In this document: one piece after another, positions 7,201 to 15,788 of the stretch | How the letters are laid out: each line of letters opens with the position of its first letter | Position numbering within the stretch: the first letter of the stretch is position 1 | From: an uncultured Alistipes sp. | GTDB lineage: Bacteria; Bacteroidota; Bacteroidia; Bacteroidales; Rikenellaceae | Direction: 5' to 3' | NCBI GenBank assembly: GCA_900542505.1 | Contig: UQNV01000047.1 | Span: forward strand, 1 to 17,623 | Length of the DNA: 17,623 nucleotides | Notes under the pieces: generated by a model | Seen by the model: only the letters and a program-made list of their open reading frames with translations | Told to the model about the DNA's origin: nothing | The model's database searches: none | Position numbers and translations under genes: made by a program

Positions 7201-8410
7201 ATGAAGAGCCCCTCGTCCGACATACCGGTCCCGGAAACGGCCGCCGACACTCCGGCCGCCGGACCCGCCGCGCCAAGCGGAGAGCCCGCCTCCACGCCGT
7301 GCAGCCCCGAAAAGGGCTCCGCGGCCGCACGGCCGGCCGCTGACCCCGCCCGGTGCGCCGAGTCCGCCAGAAATGCCGAAAATCCCGGGACAGCCGAACC
7401 CGCCCGGAGCACCGGAGCCGCCGAAAATCCCGGTGCTGCCGCCCCGGCTCAGAGCGCCGGACCCCGGCCCGAAGCTCCGTACCGCTCCAACCTCTCGCTC
7501 ACGCGCCTCAGGCTGCGCCTCGCCGCCCGGTGGCTGCGCAGGGTGGGGTGGTTCCTTCCGGTGGTCCTGCTCTTCGCGGCGGGGGTTGCCGCCCTTTTCC
7601 TCGCCGTGGCCGGCCCTCATCCCCTCTGGGCAACGGGCGTCGCCGCACTGCTCCTCGTGCGCTTCCACCTCACGCGCCGCGACACCCGCCTGGCGGCGCT
7701 CATGGTCCCGCATCCCCGCCTTTCGGCCTGGCTCGACTGCCTCGCGCTCGCCGTTCCGGCATCCCTGCTGCTCCTCGCCGCCGGCCACCCGTGGCACGCC
7801 CTCGGCCTCCTCGCCGCCGCCCCCAACATCGCCCTGCTGCCCCGCACGCTTGCCGCCCCGCACCTGCGCAGCCCGCTGCGCATCGGCTGGCTCGCCTGGT
7901 CCCCCGAGTGGTGCGCCGCCCTGCGCCGCCACCGCATCACGATGCTCCTGCTCGCCCTCGGCGCCCTGCTGCTGGCGGCCGTCCCCTACTGGAGCTTCAT
8001 CTACCTAGGCTTCACGGCGCTCATCGCCGTCGAGTGCTACACGCGCAACGAACCCCTCGCCCTGCTGCTCCTGCCCGAGCTCGACAGCAGCCGCCTGCTG
8101 GCCCGCAAGGTGGGCGAAGCGCTGCGCAACTACCTTCTCGCCACGGCCCCCTTCGCCCTCGCCGCCGCCCTGCTGCACCCCCGTGCAGCCTGGGTCGCCG
8201 CCCTCTGGCTCGCCTTCTCGACGCTCGTGCTGCTCTACGCCGTGCTGGCCAAATACGCCCTCTACGACCCCGCAGAGCCCCGTCCCGCCGCCTCGACCGC
8301 CATGCTGCTCGGGCTCTTAGGCTTCCTGCTTCCGCCGCTGCTGCCCGTTTCGCTCGTACTGCTCATCCGCTACGGCCTCCGCGCCGAGCGCAACCTCAAC
8401 CGCTACCTCC

Positions 8411-8427
<17 letters not shown>
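7201..8427 (+). CDS. Polytopic membrane protein, probable ABC transporter permease partner
   Basis: I do not recognise a named family. The 408-aa product has a hydrophilic Ala/Pro/Ser-rich N-terminus (about 1-91) with a repeated AENPG-x-A-x-PA motif, a basic stretch (101-115), and then about seven to nine hydrophobic helices (roughly 117-137, 141-154, 178-194, 200-214, 247-262, 264-278, 313-326, 330-354, 367-390). The end is basic. The next gene, an ABC ATPase, overlaps it by 17 nt, which strongly implies they form one transporter. No ATG exists between 7201 and codon 168, so the long N-terminus is probably real unless a non-ATG start near codon 95 is used. Role inferred from context only. 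Confidence 0.75.
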
Positions 8428-9094
<667 letters not shown>

Positions 9095-9095
9095 T

Positions 9096-9103
9096 TACCT
9101 TTG
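9096..9103 (+). promoter_or_regulatory. -7 box TACCTTTG upstream of rdgB
   Basis: TACCTTTG begins 2 nt after the ABC ATPase stop codon and 21 nt before the rdgB ATG, predicting a leader of only about 15 nt. The nearest TTTG upstream (9080-9083) is only 12 bp away, too close for a -33 element, so the promoter is half supported. Confidence 0.5.
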
Positions 9104-9124
9104 CCGCCGAATCCGCACCAGACG

Positions 9125-9706
9125 ATGAAAATAGTTTTCGCAACCAACAACGCCCACAAGCTCAAGGAGGTCCAGGCCGTCCTGGGACCCTCGTTCGAGC
9201 TGGTGACGCCGCACGCCTGCGGCGTCGACGAGGAGATTCCCGAAGAGCAGCCGACGCTCGAAGGCAACGCCTCGCAGAAATCGCACTACCTGCACGCACG
9301 TACGGGGCTCGACTGCTTTGCCGACGACACGGGACTCGAGGTCGAGGCGCTGGGCGGCGCCCCGGGGGTCCACTCGGCGCGCTACGCCACCGACGGCCAC
9401 GACTTCGCGGCCAACAACCGCCTGCTGCTCCGCAACCTCGAGGGGCAGACGAACCGCCGCGCACGCTTCCGCACGGTCATCTCGCTGCTGCTGGGCGGCG
9501 AGGAGCACCTCTTCGAGGGAATCGTCGAAGGGCGCATCATCGACCGCGAGCAGGGGAGCGAGGGATTCGGCTACGACCCGCTCTTCATCCCCGACGGCTA
9601 CGACCGCACCTTCGCCCAGATGACCACCGAGGAGAAGAATGCCGTCTCGCACCGCGCCCGTGCAGTCCGAAAACTGGCCGACTACTTGCATTCCATCAAA
9701 AAATAG
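9125..9706 (+). CDS. rdgB: dITP/XTP pyrophosphatase (RdgB/HAM1 family)
   Basis: RdgB hydrolyses deaminated purine nucleoside triphosphates (dITP, ITP, XTP) to monophosphates, keeping them out of DNA and RNA. The 193-aa length is typical. Family motifs are FATNNAHK (5-12) at the nucleotide-binding N-terminus, FADDTGLEV (65-73) with the catalytic and metal-binding aspartates, GFGYDPLF (147-154), and SHRARA (175-180) in the base-recognition loop. ATG 9125 makes MKIVFATNN the N-terminus, as in homologues; the in-frame TTG at 9101 is part of a promoter box. It follows the ABC ATPase by 30 nt and precedes folE by 38 nt. Confidence 0.96.
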   Translation: MKIVFATNNAHKLKEVQAVLGPSFELVTPHACGVDEEIPEEQPTLEGNASQKSHYLHARTGLDCFADDTGLEVEALGGAPGVHSARYATDGHDFAANNRLLLRNLEGQTNRRARFRTVISLLLGGEEHLFEGIVEGRIIDREQGSEGFGYDPLFIPDGYDRTFAQMTTEEKNAVSHRARAVRKLADYLHSIKK

Positions 9707-9716
9707 GGTACCTTTG
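9686..9716 (+). promoter_or_regulatory. folE promoter (TTG-N20-TACCTTTG)
   Basis: TTG at 9686-9688, a 20-bp spacer and TACCTTTG at 9709-9716 fit the Bacteroidetes consensus. The -33 part lies inside the 3' end of rdgB. A second CCTTTG follows at 9721-9726 but lacks the TA. The leader would be about 22 nt. Confidence 0.65.
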
Positions 9717-9744
9717 CGCCCCTTTGCGGCACCGCCCGCAGGGG

Positions 9745-10377
9745 ATGAACCAAACCGAGCAAGAAGACATGGAAGAGATGAGATACGTCAAGGAGGAGCG
9801 TTTCGACGTCGAACGAATCGAAGCCCTCAAGCACCACTACACCGAGATTCTGCGCCTGCTGGGCGAGGACCCGGCGCGCGAAGGACTCGTCAAGACCCCC
9901 GAACGGGTGGCCAAGGCGATGTCGTTCCTCACGCAGGGCTACGAGGCCGACCCGCTGGAAATCATCCGCTCGGCCACCTTCCGCGAGGAGTACAAGCAGA
10001 TGGTGCTGGTCAAGGACATCGAGCTCTATTCGCTCTGCGAGCACCACATGCTCCCCTTCTACGGCCGCGCCCACGTGGCCTACATCCCCAACGGCTACAT
10101 CACGGGGCTGTCGAAAATCGCCCGCGTAGTCGAATGCTTCGCCCGGCGGCTTCAGGTACAGGAGCGGCTGACGGTGCAGATTCGCGACTGCATCCAGGAG
10201 GCGCTCCACCCGATGGGTGTGGCGGTGGTCATCGAAGCGAGCCACATGTGCATGCAGATGCGCGGCGTCGAAAAGCAGGGGTCGGCAACGACGACCTCGG
10301 CCTTCACGGGCATCTTCCTTTCGGACCACCGCACGCGCGAGGAGTTCATGACCCTCATCTCGCACCGCTACAGATAA
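9745..10377 (+). CDS. folE: GTP cyclohydrolase I
   Basis: FolE converts GTP to 7,8-dihydroneopterin triphosphate, the first step to tetrahydrofolate and also the precursor for queuosine. From ATG 9745 it is 210 aa. The zinc ligands are visible in [10 protein letters not shown] (C98, H101) and SHMCMQMRG (C169), and the family block [20 protein letters not shown] (121-140) is intact. The C-terminus with [10 protein letters not shown] completes the tunnel fold. In-frame ATGs at 9769 and 9778 are alternative starts. The TTG opening at 9724 is rejected because it lies in the promoter-proximal CCTTTG. It has its own promoter and ends before a strong terminator. Confidence 0.96.
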   Translation: MNQTEQEDMEEMRYVKEERFDVERIEALKHHYTEILRLLGEDPAREGLVKTPERVAKAMSFLTQGYEADPLEIIRSATFREEYKQMVLVKDIELYSLCEHHMLPFYGRAHVAYIPNGYITGLSKIARVVECFARRLQVQERLTVQIRDCIQEALHPMGVAVVIEASHMCMQMRGVEKQGSATTTSAFTGIFLSDHRTREEFMTLISHRYR

Positions 10378-10422
10378 CAGCCCGCCACGGCCCTTCGGCC
10401 GCCGCAGCGAGACACACGCCTC

Positions 10423-10457
10423 ATCCGGAAACCGAACGTTCGGTTTCCGGATTTTTT
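10423..10457 (+). terminator. Perfect-palindrome terminator after folE
   Basis: Positions 10423-10452 form a perfect 30-bp palindrome (ATCCGGAAACCGAAC and its complement), followed by T residues to 10457. As RNA it folds into a 13-bp stem with a four-base ACGT loop and a U-tract. Confidence 0.85.
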
Positions 10458-10627
10458 GCTTCACGGCCGTCCGGAAAGGGCGCTTCCCGACTCCCGGACC
10501 GCCGCTCTTCCGGCACGAAAAAACCTCTTTGCGGCAGATTCGGACCGCACCTCCTCTCCCCGCACGACTGGAACAGAATTTGAAACGCTTCCCGACGACA
10601 ACTAAAAACCATAAAACTCAAAATGTC

Positions 10628-11272
10628 ATGAGCGTTCGATTTTTCCGAATCCTTGCGGTCGTCCTCCTGGGCATAACGGCCGCTTCGTGTCAGAAGGAGC
10701 CCTCCGCATCGGGGCTCAACAACGACAACCTGATCTACACGGCCTACGACGAGGGCACCGACTTCGCCTCGTTCGACACCTATTTCCTTCCCGACAGCAT
10801 CCTGCTCATCGGCAGCGCCGACAAGGCCGAGTACTGGAAGGATGCCGATGCGCAGCAAATCATCGCGACGGTGGCCGACAACCTCGATGCGTGCAACTAC
10901 ATGCGCGTCACCGACAAGGCCGAGGCCCAGCTGGGCCTTCAGTTGAGCTACGTCCGCCGGGTGACCTACTACGTGGGCTACAACTACCCCTACTGGTGGG
11001 GCTATTACCCCTACTACTGGGGCCCGGGCTACTGGGGCGACTGGCTGGGATGGTACTACCCCTATCCGGTCTACTACGGCTACCAGACGGGCTCGCTGCT
11101 CATCGAGATGGTCAACCTCGACGGCAGCACCGAGGCCGGCAACAAACAGCTCCCCATCGTCTGGAGCTGCTTCCTGGGCGGCCTGCTCACCTCGGACGAC
11201 GAGCTCAACCTGCAGCGCACCCTCGATGCCATCGACCAGGCCTTCATCCAATCTCCCTATCTGGCACAATAA
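10628..11272 (+). CDS. DUF4136-like lipoprotein, Tyr/Trp-rich
   Basis: This 214-aa protein has a type II signal peptide (MSVRFFRILAVVLLGITAASC) with the lipobox cysteine at residue 21, so it is probably anchored in a membrane by lipid. QKE follows the cysteine, partly resembling the Bacteroidetes lipoprotein export signal, so surface exposure is possible but uncertain. The domain resembles DUF4136 lipoproteins: an ASFDTYFLPD strand near the N-terminus, a KAEAQLGLQLSY segment, and an extraordinary aromatic run at 113-152 made of YYP, WWG and YWG units. The function of the family is unknown. ATG 10628 is used since it begins the signal peptide; the in-frame opening at 10529 starts at a TTG. A beta-barrel gene follows after 22 nt. 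Confidence 0.8.
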   Translation: MSVRFFRILAVVLLGITAASCQKEPSASGLNNDNLIYTAYDEGTDFASFDTYFLPDSILLIGSADKAEYWKDADAQQIIATVADNLDACNYMRVTDKAEAQLGLQLSYVRRVTYYVGYNYPYWWGYYPYYWGPGYWGDWLGWYYPYPVYYGYQTGSLLIEMVNLDGSTEAGNKQLPIVWSCFLGGLLTSDDELNLQRTLDAIDQAFIQSPYLAQ

Positions 11273-11294
11273 CCTTCAAAAAACGCACGGAACC

Positions 11295-11915
11295 ATGAAA
11301 AAGATAAAACTCCTGCTGCTCGCAACCGGGCTCTTCGTACTGACGCTTCCGGGCAAGGCCCAGCTCTTCCCCAACACCTACATGAACATCGACTGGCAAA
11401 GCAACCTCCCCGTGGGCAGCGGTCTCTTTGCCGACAAGGCCTCGGGCTGGGGCATGAACTTCGAGGGCGGCTACTACTTCTGCCCGCGCATGTCCGTCGG
11501 TCTGTTCATCAACTACCAGACCAACCTGCAGTCCATCCCGCGCCAGACCATCTATCCGACCGGCACCTCGGCCCTGACCGCCGCCCAGAAGCACGCGCTC
11601 TTCCAGCTGCCGTTCGGCGTTGCGAGCCGCTACGTCTTCCTGCCCGAGAGCATCTTCCAGCCCTACGCGGGCATGAAGATGGGCGCCTGCTATGCGGAGA
11701 TGTCCTCCTACTACTATACAATCAAGCAGTACTCCGACTCGTGGGGCTTCTACTTCTCGCCCGAGGTGGGTGTGAGCATCTTCCCCCGACCGGAATACCG
11801 GCTGGGCTTCCACGTGGCGCTCTTCTACAGCATCGCGACCAACTCGAGCGAGGTGCTCGGCTATACGCTCGACAACATCGGCGGCTTCGGCATGCGCGTC
11901 GGCGTCTCGTTCTGA
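11295..11915 (+). CDS. Small outer-membrane beta-barrel protein
   Basis: A cleavable signal peptide (MKKIKLLLLATGLFVLTLPG, then KAQ) is followed by a mature chain of about 183 residues. It has alternating hydrophobic strands rich in aromatic and glycine residues (GMNFEGGYYF, SVGLFINYQTN, YFSPEVGVSIF, YRLGFHVALFYSI, FGMRVGVSF) and ends in phenylalanine, typical of outer-membrane barrels. Total length is 206 aa, enough for about eight strands. I do not recognise a specific family beyond an OmpW- or OmpA-barrel-like shape. It lies 22 nt after the lipoprotein gene, so the two are probably co-expressed and may work together at the outer membrane. ATG 11295 gives a proper signal peptide. Confidence 0.78.
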   Translation: MKKIKLLLLATGLFVLTLPGKAQLFPNTYMNIDWQSNLPVGSGLFADKASGWGMNFEGGYYFCPRMSVGLFINYQTNLQSIPRQTIYPTGTSALTAAQKHALFQLPFGVASRYVFLPESIFQPYAGMKMGACYAEMSSYYYTIKQYSDSWGFYFSPEVGVSIFPRPEYRLGFHVALFYSIATNSSEVLGYTLDNIGGFGMRVGVSF

Positions 11916-12001
11916 GGCGCCCCCCCCGTGCAGCGACCCCGCAACCCGTTGCGGCAGCCACGCAAGGGGTATTCCCTCCGCCGACCGGCCCGCAACCACG
12001 C

Positions 12002-12040
12002 AAATACCCCGTCTCCGGACCTTCGGAGACGGGGTATTTT
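12002..12040. terminator. Intrinsic terminator between convergent genes
   Basis: A 16-bp perfect stem, 12002-12017 (AAATACCCCGTCTCCG) with 12024-12039, has a 6-nt loop GACCTT. It ends the lipoprotein/beta-barrel operon on the plus strand (TATTTT tail). On the minus strand it could stop polA transcription, though the U-tract there is only three residues. Confidence 0.75.
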
Positions 12041-12054
12041 CCATAAGAGGGTGC

Positions 12055-12145
12055 GTCCCGCCGCGGACTCAACAGCCCGCCGCAGATTCAACGTCCCGCC
12101 GCGGACTCAACGTCCCGCCGCGGACTCAACGGTCTGCCGCGGACC
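12055..12145. repeat. 19-bp tandem repeat, four full copies and a degenerate fifth
   Basis: The unit GTCCCGCCGCGGACTCAAC occurs at 12055-12073, 12074-12092 (with three changes), 12093-12111 and 12112-12130. A degraded partial copy runs from 12131. Apart from this array and the terminator, the 310-nt gap between the beta-barrel gene and polA (11916-12225) shows no supported gene. Confidence 0.9.
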
Positions 12146-12225
12146 CGGGAGCGGCCCCTCCAGCTTCAACGACACGCAACGTGCCCCCGGCTGCCGACCG
12201 CCCGCATCCGGCGCTGCCCGAAGGG

Positions 12226-15102
12226 TCAGTGCGCCTCGAGCCAGTTGTTCCCCACGCCGCACTCGACCACCAGCCGCACGCGCAGCCGCGCGGCCGACTC
12301 CATCGCCTCGGTGACGATGCGCGTCACGCGCTCCTGCTCCTCACGCAGCAGGTCGACCACCAGTTCGTCGTGCACCTGCAGGATGACCTTCGAGCGGATG
12401 CCCTCGGCCGCAAAGCGGCGGCTCACCTCAATCATCGCAATCTTCATGATATCGGCCGCCGAGCCCTGAATCGGGGCGTTGACGGCATTGCGCTCGGCCA
12501 GACCGCGCGCCACGGCGTTGCGCGACGCGATGTCGTTCAGATAGCGGCGCCGCCCGAAGATGGTCGATACGAAGCCGTCACACCGCGCCTGCTCCACCAC
12601 GCGGTCCATATACTCCTTGACCTTGGGATAGGTGGCAAAATAGCCCTCGATAAGCTCCTTGGCCTCCCCGCGCGGGATTTCGAGCCGCTGGCTCAGCCCG
12701 AAGGCCGAAATGCCGTAGATGATGCCGAAATTGGCCGTTTTGGCCCGCCGACGCTCCTCGGGAGTCACCTCGTCGAGGCTCTTGTGGAAGAGACGCGCAG
12801 CCGTGGCGGCGTGGATGTCCTCGCCGTGCTCGAAGGCGGCGATGAGCGACTCGTCGCCCGAGAGGTGGGCCATCAGCCGCAGCTCGACCTGGCTGTAGTC
12901 GGCCGAGAGGAGCAGATGGTCGTCGTCCGAGGGGATGAACGCACGGCGGATGCGGCGTCCCAGCTCGTCGCGCACGGGGATGTTCTGCAGGTTGGGATTC
13001 GTCGACGAGAGGCGCCCGGTGGCGGTCACCGCCTGGTTGAACGACGTATGGATGCGCCCCGTGCGGGGGTTGACCAGCTGGGGCAGCGCCTCGACATAGG
13101 TCGACAGCAGCTTCTTCACACCGCGGTACTCGAGCACGGCGTCGACGATGCGGTGCTTGTGGGCAAAGCCCTGCAGATACTCCTCGTCGGTGCAGAACTG
13201 CTTCGTGCGGGTCATCTTGGGCTTTTCGGCGATGCGCAGCTTGCCGAAGAGCACCTCGCCCAGCTGCCGCGTCGAGTTGATGTTGAGCGTCGGCTCGCCG
13301 GCCAACGTGCGGATTTCCGCCTCGAGCCCGGCCAGACGGGCATTCAGTTCGACGGCATATTCGGCCAGTGCGGCGGAGTCGATGCGCACGCCCGCCGTCT
13401 CGATGTCGGCCAGCACGCCAATCATCGGCTCCTCGATTTCCGAGTAGAGGCTCTGCAGCCCCATGCGCTCGACTTCGGGCCACAGCGCCTGCTTGAGCTG
13501 CAGCGTGATGTCGGCATCCTCGGCGGCATACTCCGCCACGCGCGTGACGGCCACCTGGTCCATCGTCAGCTGACGCGCCCCGCGCCCGATGAGCGTCTCG
13601 ATTTCGATGGGGTGGTAGTTGAGGTATCGCTCGGCCAGGGCGTTCATGTTGTGGCGCGATTCGGGGTCGAGCAGGTAGTGGAGAATCATCGTGTCGTAGA
13701 GCCGGCCGCGGAGGGCGACGCCCAGCCGCCGCAGCACCATGAGGTCGAACTTGATGTTCTGGCCGATTTTGGCAATCTGCTCCGCCTCGAAGAGCGGGCG
13801 GATGATGTCGGCATACTCCGCCTCGACCTCCGCCGTGAAGGGAACATACCACGCCTGATGGGGCACGACGGCGAGCGACAGCCCGACGATGCGGTCGTTG
13901 AAGAGGTCGAAGCCCGTGGTCTCGGTGTCGAAGCAGAACGCCGTGCAGCGGAGCAGCGTGTCGACCACCCGGCGCAGCTCGTCGGCGCTCTCAACCAGCC
14001 GATACTCGTGGGGCGTGGTGGCCGCCGTGGCAAAGAGCGGCTCCGCAGCCTCCGGGGCAGGTTCTCCCCCTGCGGCGGGATTCTCCGCCGCAAGCGGTGC
14101 CGGTTCGGGGGCGGCGAAGAGGTCACCCTGACCCGCCATGGCCGCCTTGCGTGCGGCAGCCAACTTGGCCCGCGCCACCTCGGCCAGCTGCGTCTGCGCC
14201 TCCTGACGGGGGCCGTCGGGCAGCGGTTCGGCCGGAGCGAGGTTCGCCAAATCGTTCATGAAGGCCCTGAAGTCGAGCTCGGCAAAGAGAGCCCGCAGCT
14301 GGTCGAGGTGGGGCTCGCAGAGGGTCAGCTCCTCGGGTCGGAACTCGATGGGTACATCGAGCCGGATGGTGGTCAGACGCTTGGCCAGCAGCAGGTTGTC
14401 GCGCCACGAGGCGATGCGTTCACCCTGCTTGCCGGTGATGCTGCCGACGTTGCGCAGGATGTTCTCCACGTCGCCCCACGCCTGCACCAGTTTGCAGGCC
14501 CCCTTCTCGCCGATGCCCGGCACACCGGGGATGTTGTCCGAGGCGTCGCCCCACAGTGCCAGGATGTCGCGCACGAGCACCGGGTCGTCGATGCCGTACT
14601 TGAGGCGGATGGCCTCGCGGTCGACAATCTCGATGCCGTCGGTTCCCTTCTGCTTGTAGATGACGCAGTGGTCGCGCACGAGCTGTCCGTAGTCCTTGTC
14701 GGGGGTCACCATGTAGACCTCGTATCCCGCCTCGATCCCCTTGTGGGCCAGCGTGCCGATGACGTCGTCGGCCTCGAAGCCCTCGACCTCCAGCACGGGG
14801 ATGCACATCGCGTCGAGCACCCGCTTGACATAGGGGACCGAGAGGAGGATATCCTCGGGCGTCTCTGCGCGGTTGGCCTTGTAGGCGGGATAGAGCTCGC
14901 GGCGGAAGCTGCCCCCCTTGGGGTCGAAGGCGACCCCCAGCAGGTCGGGCCGCTCGCGCTTGAGGATGTCGCGCAGGAACTTCACGAAGCCGAAGACCAC
15001 CGAGGTGTTCATCCCCGCGCGGTTGCGCATCGGACGCCCCAGAAAGGCGTAGTAATACTTGAAAATCAATGCGTAGGCATCGACCAGAAAGAGCTTTTTC
15101 AT
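12226..15102 (-). CDS. polA: DNA polymerase I
   Basis: PolA fills repair gaps and removes Okazaki-fragment primers. The 958-aa protein has all three domains. The 5' nuclease (about 1-285) starts MKKLFLVDAYALIF and includes FEADDVIGT and WGDASDNIPGVPGIGEKGA. The 3'-5' proofreading domain (about 365-560) keeps its acidic residues: FDTETTG (D392, E394), NIKFDL (D453) and YAAEDAD (525-531). The polymerase domain (about 570-958) has LLSADYSQVELR (D735), motif B R784-x3-K788-x3-F792-x2-YG, and LQVHDELV (H911, D912). Phenylalanine at motif B is the usual bacterial state. An Ala/Pro/Glu-rich linker (about 288-362) joins the nuclease to the exonuclease. No clear promoter box precedes it, so it may be read from the queD side; the gap to queD is 131 nt. 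Confidence 0.98.
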   Translation of the reverse strand: MKKLFLVDAYALIFKYYYAFLGRPMRNRAGMNTSVVFGFVKFLRDILKRERPDLLGVAFDPKGGSFRRELYPAYKANRAETPEDILLSVPYVKRVLDAMCIPVLEVEGFEADDVIGTLAHKGIEAGYEVYMVTPDKDYGQLVRDHCVIYKQKGTDGIEIVDREAIRLKYGIDDPVLVRDILALWGDASDNIPGVPGIGEKGACKLVQAWGDVENILRNVGSITGKQGERIASWRDNLLLAKRLTTIRLDVPIEFRPEELTLCEPHLDQLRALFAELDFRAFMNDLANLAPAEPLPDGPRQEAQTQLAEVARAKLAAARKAAMAGQGDLFAAPEPAPLAAENPAAGGEPAPEAAEPLFATAATTPHEYRLVESADELRRVVDTLLRCTAFCFDTETTGFDLFNDRIVGLSLAVVPHQAWYVPFTAEVEAEYADIIRPLFEAEQIAKIGQNIKFDLMVLRRLGVALRGRLYDTMILHYLLDPESRHNMNALAERYLNYHPIEIETLIGRGARQLTMDQVAVTRVAEYAAEDADITLQLKQALWPEVERMGLQSLYSEIEEPMIGVLADIETAGVRIDSAALAEYAVELNARLAGLEAEIRTLAGEPTLNINSTRQLGEVLFGKLRIAEKPKMTRTKQFCTDEEYLQGFAHKHRIVDAVLEYRGVKKLLSTYVEALPQLVNPRTGRIHTSFNQAVTATGRLSSTNPNLQNIPVRDELGRRIRRAFIPSDDDHLLLSADYSQVELRLMAHLSGDESLIAAFEHGEDIHAATAARLFHKSLDEVTPEERRRAKTANFGIIYGISAFGLSQRLEIPRGEAKELIEGYFATYPKVKEYMDRVVEQARCDGFVSTIFGRRRYLNDIASRNAVARGLAERNAVNAPIQGSAADIMKIAMIEVSRRFAAEGIRSKVILQVHDELVVDLLREEQERVTRIVTEAMESAARLRVRLVVECGVGNNWLEAH

Positions 15103-15233
15103 CGCATTCGTCTGTTTTTGAGTCGTTCATCGGCCCGCAAGGCCGTCCCATGGCGGGATTCCGACGCCGCGGCGGCCCGTCTGCGACCGCTGCCAGGTTC
15201 CTGCCCGCAGGTGCCGCACGCCGCCCCGCCGCC

Positions 15234-15686
15234 TCAGAGGTTGTCCTCGGCGTACCACTCGGCAAACGAGGTGGCCGTCTCGTGGAGCCGGAGCGCATGG
15301 AGCTCAACCCCGGCAGGCAACCGCCGCCGGATGCGCGCGGCAAAGTCGGCGAGCATGTTCTCGCACGTAGGCTGGTAGTCGACCTCGACGAGCCGGTGGA
15401 ACCGCTCGCCGAGCACCCGGGCCAACGGGGCGTTGGCCTCCGAACGGCGCAGCACGAAGGCGTGGTCGAGGCGCGAGATGACCTCCTCGCCCACGATGCG
15501 CTTCAAGTCGCCGAAATCCATCACCATGCCGCACTTGGGATGGGCCGTATCCTCGCACGGGCGCCCCTTGACCGTCACGAAGAGTCGGTACGAGTGGCCG
15601 TGAATCTCGCGGCAGGCGCCGTCGTAACCCTCGAGCGCGTGCGCCGCCTCGAAGGTGAATTCCTTGGTAAGTCTGATTGTTGCCAT
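15234..15686 (-). CDS. queD: QueD / 6-pyruvoyl-tetrahydropterin synthase family enzyme
   Basis: This 150-aa zinc enzyme converts dihydroneopterin triphosphate (the FolE product) to 6-carboxy-tetrahydropterin for queuosine, or to 6-pyruvoyl-tetrahydropterin in related enzymes. Zinc ligands are H16 (FEAAHAL) and H29/H31 (EIHGHSY). The catalytic cysteine is C25 in GACREIHGH, with partner residues in LDHAFVL (73-79, H75), PTCEN (107-111) and HETATS (135-140). Bacterial context favours QueD, but no other queuosine gene is present nearby. ATG 15686 starts the first beta strand (MATIRLTKEFTFEAAH). The longer TTG opening at 15695 lies in a promoter-like box and is rejected. polA lies downstream on the same strand. 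Confidence 0.92.
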   Translation of the reverse strand: MATIRLTKEFTFEAAHALEGYDGACREIHGHSYRLFVTVKGRPCEDTAHPKCGMVMDFGDLKRIVGEEVISRLDHAFVLRRSEANAPLARVLGERFHRLVEVDYQPTCENMLADFAARIRRRLPAGVELHALRLHETATSFAEWYAEDNL

Positions 15687-15692
15687 AGCGAA

Positions 15693-15700
15693 CAAAGTTA
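15693..15700 (-). promoter_or_regulatory. -7 box TAACTTTG directly before queD
   Basis: On the minus strand, 15700-15693 is TAACTTTG. Only six bases separate it from the queD ATG, so transcription would start at or next to the A of ATG. No TTG is seen 19-21 bp upstream. Confidence 0.45.
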
Positions 15701-15704
15701 CGCA

Positions 15705-15744
15705 TAAAAAACGGAAGGAGAAAAGCCTCGTCCGACTTTTCTCC
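15705..15744 (-). terminator. Probable terminator after sppA
   Basis: On the minus strand GGAGAAAAG (15744-15736) pairs perfectly with CTTTTCTCC (15725-15717) around a 10-nt loop. TTCCG and then six T residues follow. The 5-nt spacer before the T-run makes it less than ideal. It sits between sppA and the queD promoter box, which fits separate transcription. Confidence 0.5.
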
Positions 15745-15788
15745 CCCCTCGGTCATTGCCGCGCGCGGTTGTGCGCCGCTGCGCGGTG

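Noticed and set aside
5640..7932. Long open frames on both strands across the nitroreductase, HAD and membrane-protein genes (567 and 550 codons)
   Set aside because: They cross the boundaries of well-supported genes, run through promoter and intergenic DNA, and have low-complexity Arg/Gly/Ala composition.
12181..15378. Open frame of 1065 codons on the plus strand, longer than polA itself
   Set aside because: It is antisense to polA in GC-rich DNA with strongly biased third positions, which suppresses stops in the opposite frame. Its translation shows no recognisable domain, whereas polA has every catalytic motif.
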